Shown: piece after piece, positions 15,194 to 16,429 of the stretch
Numbering within the stretch: the first letter of the stretch is position 1
Layout of the letters: each line of letters opens with the position of its first letter
From: XN24 sp964462675
GTDB lineage: Bacteria > Pseudomonadota > Gammaproteobacteria > Steroidobacterales > XN24
Direction of reading: 5' to 3'
DNA: 16,429 nucleotides
NCBI GenBank assembly: GCA_964462675.1
Contig: CAYWYS010000053.1
Coordinates: 1 to 16,429, forward strand
The notes under the pieces: model-generated
Told to the model about the DNA's origin: nothing
The model's database searches: none
What the model saw: the letters and a program-made list of their open reading frames with translations, nothing else
Translations under genes and position numbers: made by a program

Positions 15194-15433
15194 ATGGCGA
15201 ATCTGACCTTGAGCCTCGACGACGAGTTGCTGCAGAAAGCGCGCGAGGCGGCCTTGCGCGACCACACCTCGGTGAATGCGCTGGTGCGCGAATACCTGCA
15301 GCGTTACGTGGACGCCACCCAGCGCCGCCTCGAAGCGCTTGATGCCCTCGACGAGCTCGCCACGCGCAGCCGCTCGAAGAGCAGTGGCGAACACTGGTCG
15401 AGAGAATCCTTGCACGATCGCAGGGCGGGTTAA
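15194..15433 (+). CDS. Ribbon-helix-helix antitoxin (VapB-like)
   Basis: The 79-residue protein begins 'MANLTLSLDDELLQKAREAA', the strand and first helix of a ribbon-helix-helix domain, and continues with 'TSVNALVREYLQRYV', the second helix. The tail from about 45 is charged and likely unstructured until it binds the toxin. GGGAG at 15181-15185 supports the ATG at 15194. It differs from the 2400 and 6961 antitoxins beyond the common fold. The toxin start lies three bases after its stop. Expected role: operon repressor and inhibitor of the PIN toxin. Confidence 0.85.
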   Translation: MANLTLSLDDELLQKAREAALRDHTSVNALVREYLQRYVDATQRRLEALDALDELATRSRSKSSGEHWSRESLHDRRAG

Positions 15434-15436
15434 GGC

Positions 15437-15871
15437 TTGCGCGTATTCGTCGATACGAACCTGTGGGTCTACCGGCTGGATCGACGGGAGCCTGCCAAGT
15501 CGAAGTTCATCCGGGACTGGCTGCGTGCTCTCGCCAGTGAGCACGAGATCGTCATCAGCACGCAGGTGCTGATCGAGTTTCGCGCCGTGGTCACCCGCAA
15601 GTTCAAGCCGCGGTTGTCGTTTGACAACACGCGCGCTGCGCTGCAGATCCTGGGACGCTTCGAGGTGGTGCCGGCGCACGCCAACCTGGTGCTGGATGCG
15701 CACGAGCTGGCGGGCGCCGAAAAACTGGCCTGGTTCGACGCATTGATCGTGGAGGCGGCGCTGCGCAGCGGATGTCGAGTACTCTACAGCGAGGACCTCA
15801 GCCATGGCCGGCAGTTCGGGGACATGACAGTCTGCAATCCTTTCCTGGCCGCCAAGGAGGCGGGGCCGTGA
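15437..15871 (+). CDS. vapC: PIN-domain toxin, VapC family
   Basis: The 144-residue protein starts with TTG at 15437, three bases after the antitoxin stop. 'MRVFVDTNLWVYRLD' has Asp6, 'VLIEFRAVV' Glu47, 'AWFDALIVEAAL' Asp101 and 'LYSEDLSHG' Glu119/Asp120, a full PIN metal site in the 'SEDLxHG' branch. It should be a Mg-dependent ribonuclease held inactive by the 15194 product. AAGGAGG (15854-15860), near its 3' end, is a strong ribosome site for the next gene, whose GTG overlaps this stop. Toxin and TolB/TPR protein are thus clearly in one transcription and translation unit. Confidence 0.9.
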   Translation: MRVFVDTNLWVYRLDRREPAKSKFIRDWLRALASEHEIVISTQVLIEFRAVVTRKFKPRLSFDNTRAALQILGRFEVVPAHANLVLDAHELAGAEKLAWFDALIVEAALRSGCRVLYSEDLSHGRQFGDMTVCNPFLAAKEAGP

Positions 15872-16429
15872 GCCTGTTTGCCGAGCTCAAGCGCCGCAAT
15901 GTCATCCGCGTAGCGCTGTTCTACATCATCGCCGCCTGGCTGCTGGTGCAGGTAGCCGAGACCGTATTGCCGTTGTTCGACGTGCCCGACGGCGTGCTGC
16001 GCGGGCTGGTCGTGTTGCTGGTGCTGGGTTTCGTGCCTGCACTGGTCCTGGCCTGGGTGTTCGAGCTGACTCCGCAGGGACTCAAGCGCGAGAGCGATCC
16101 GGCTTTGTCCGACGCGATGCGCGAACAGGGTGCGCGGCGGCTGAATATCGCGGTGATCGTGCTGCTGCTGCTGGCGATCGGGCTGTTCGCGTACGATCGG
16201 CTGCGTGGGATTTCGGCGCCGCCAGCGCTGCCGGCGCCGGCGCCGACGGCGCAAGTTACCGAAGATGCCGCGCCTGTGGCTTCCAGTGAATCGCAATCGA
16301 TTGCGGTGCTGGCGTTCGCCGACCTGAGCCCGGAGCGGGACCAGGAGTACTTCGCCGACGGTATCGCCGAGGAAATCCTGAACGCGCTGGTGCGCCTGCC
16401 GGGCCTGCGCGTGGCCGGGCGCACCTCGT
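15868..16429 (+). CDS. TolB-like/TPR membrane protein, clade B, N-terminal part (window end)
   Basis: From GTG 15868, seven bases after AAGGAGG, 187 residues are visible before the window ends. They read 'MSLFAELKRRNVIRVALF', two helices around 'VAETVLPLFDVPDG', 'FELTPQGLKRE', a third helix ('IAVIVLLLLAIGLF', about 92-108), a Pro/Ala-rich linker and the first part of the TolB-like domain ('SIAVLAFADLSPERDQ', 'YFADGIAEEIL', 'VAGRTS'). It is more diverged from the 5032 and 12494 copies than those are from each other, which suggests an older branch of clade B. A TPR C-terminus is expected beyond the window. Confidence 0.87.
   Translation, partial: MSLFAELKRRNVIRVALFYIIAAWLLVQVAETVLPLFDVPDGVLRGLVVLLVLGFVPALVLAWVFELTPQGLKRESDPALSDAMREQGARRLNIAVIVLLLLAIGLFAYDRLRGISAPPALPAPAPTAQVTEDAAPVASSESQSIAVLAFADLSPERDQEYFADGIAEEILNALVRLPGLRVAGRTS

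Noticed and set aside
585..16429. Chromosomal integron cassette array, suggested by many small TA cassettes in one orientation
   Set aside because: Genes overlap by four bases instead of being separated by attC-like hairpins, and no repeated recombination core site was found at the junctions.

Overview
The window is GC-rich (clearly above 60%), almost gap-free bacterial DNA. The protein families and codon use look like a free-living gammaproteobacterium of the Xanthomonadales/Wenzhouxiangella/Chromatiales sphere. This placement is an inference from family resemblance, not a measured one. No rRNA, tRNA, CRISPR array, transposase or integrase was seen.

The region is an array of paralogous membrane proteins. 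Five genes (starts at 585, 3066, 5032, 12494 and 15868) encode one architecture: a basic 'AELKRR' N-terminus, two close transmembrane helices ending in 'LTPEGIKR/VTPDGIKR', a third helix, a TolB/FlgO-like domain ('SIAVLPF..ms.d.e..fFaDGIaEeil') and, where complete, a TPR C-terminus. They fall into an 'AADIMLPRMGVPDW' clade (585, 3066) and a 'VAETVLPLFDVPDG' clade (5032, 12494, 15868). The 3066 copy has a one-base deletion and the 5032 copy an in-frame TAA. The 585 and 12494 copies are intact, and the last copy runs off the window.

Interleaved with the array are four toxin-antitoxin loci of different antitoxin types: FitA-like/PIN at 2400-3069, RHH/PIN at 6961-7583, Phd-like with a decapitated PIN remnant at 12066-12497, and VapB-like RHH/PIN at 15194-15871. 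Three of them sit directly in front of a TolB/TPR gene, and in each case the toxin stop codon overlaps the TolB/TPR start codon by four bases (ATGA, TTGA, GTGA). The 585 gene overlaps a partial serine hydrolase gene in the same way, and the 5032 gene overlaps its sister. Candidate palindromic operators precede the antitoxin genes.

Two DUF6090-type single-pass membrane proteins form an overlapping pair at 7680-9205. A third member at 14430-15146 carries an in-frame TGA near its start and shares a 44-bp almost identical 5' block with the first. The only minus-strand island (9333-11870) encodes a TIR-transmembrane-TPR protein, with the TIR glutamate in 'WVNQE', followed by a 115-residue protein of unknown function. 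It is a candidate NADase-type defence or stress effector.

Overall this looks like an expanded, partly decaying accessory locus of envelope-anchored sensor/scaffold proteins coupled to toxin-antitoxin modules. How the parts work together is inferred from layout only.
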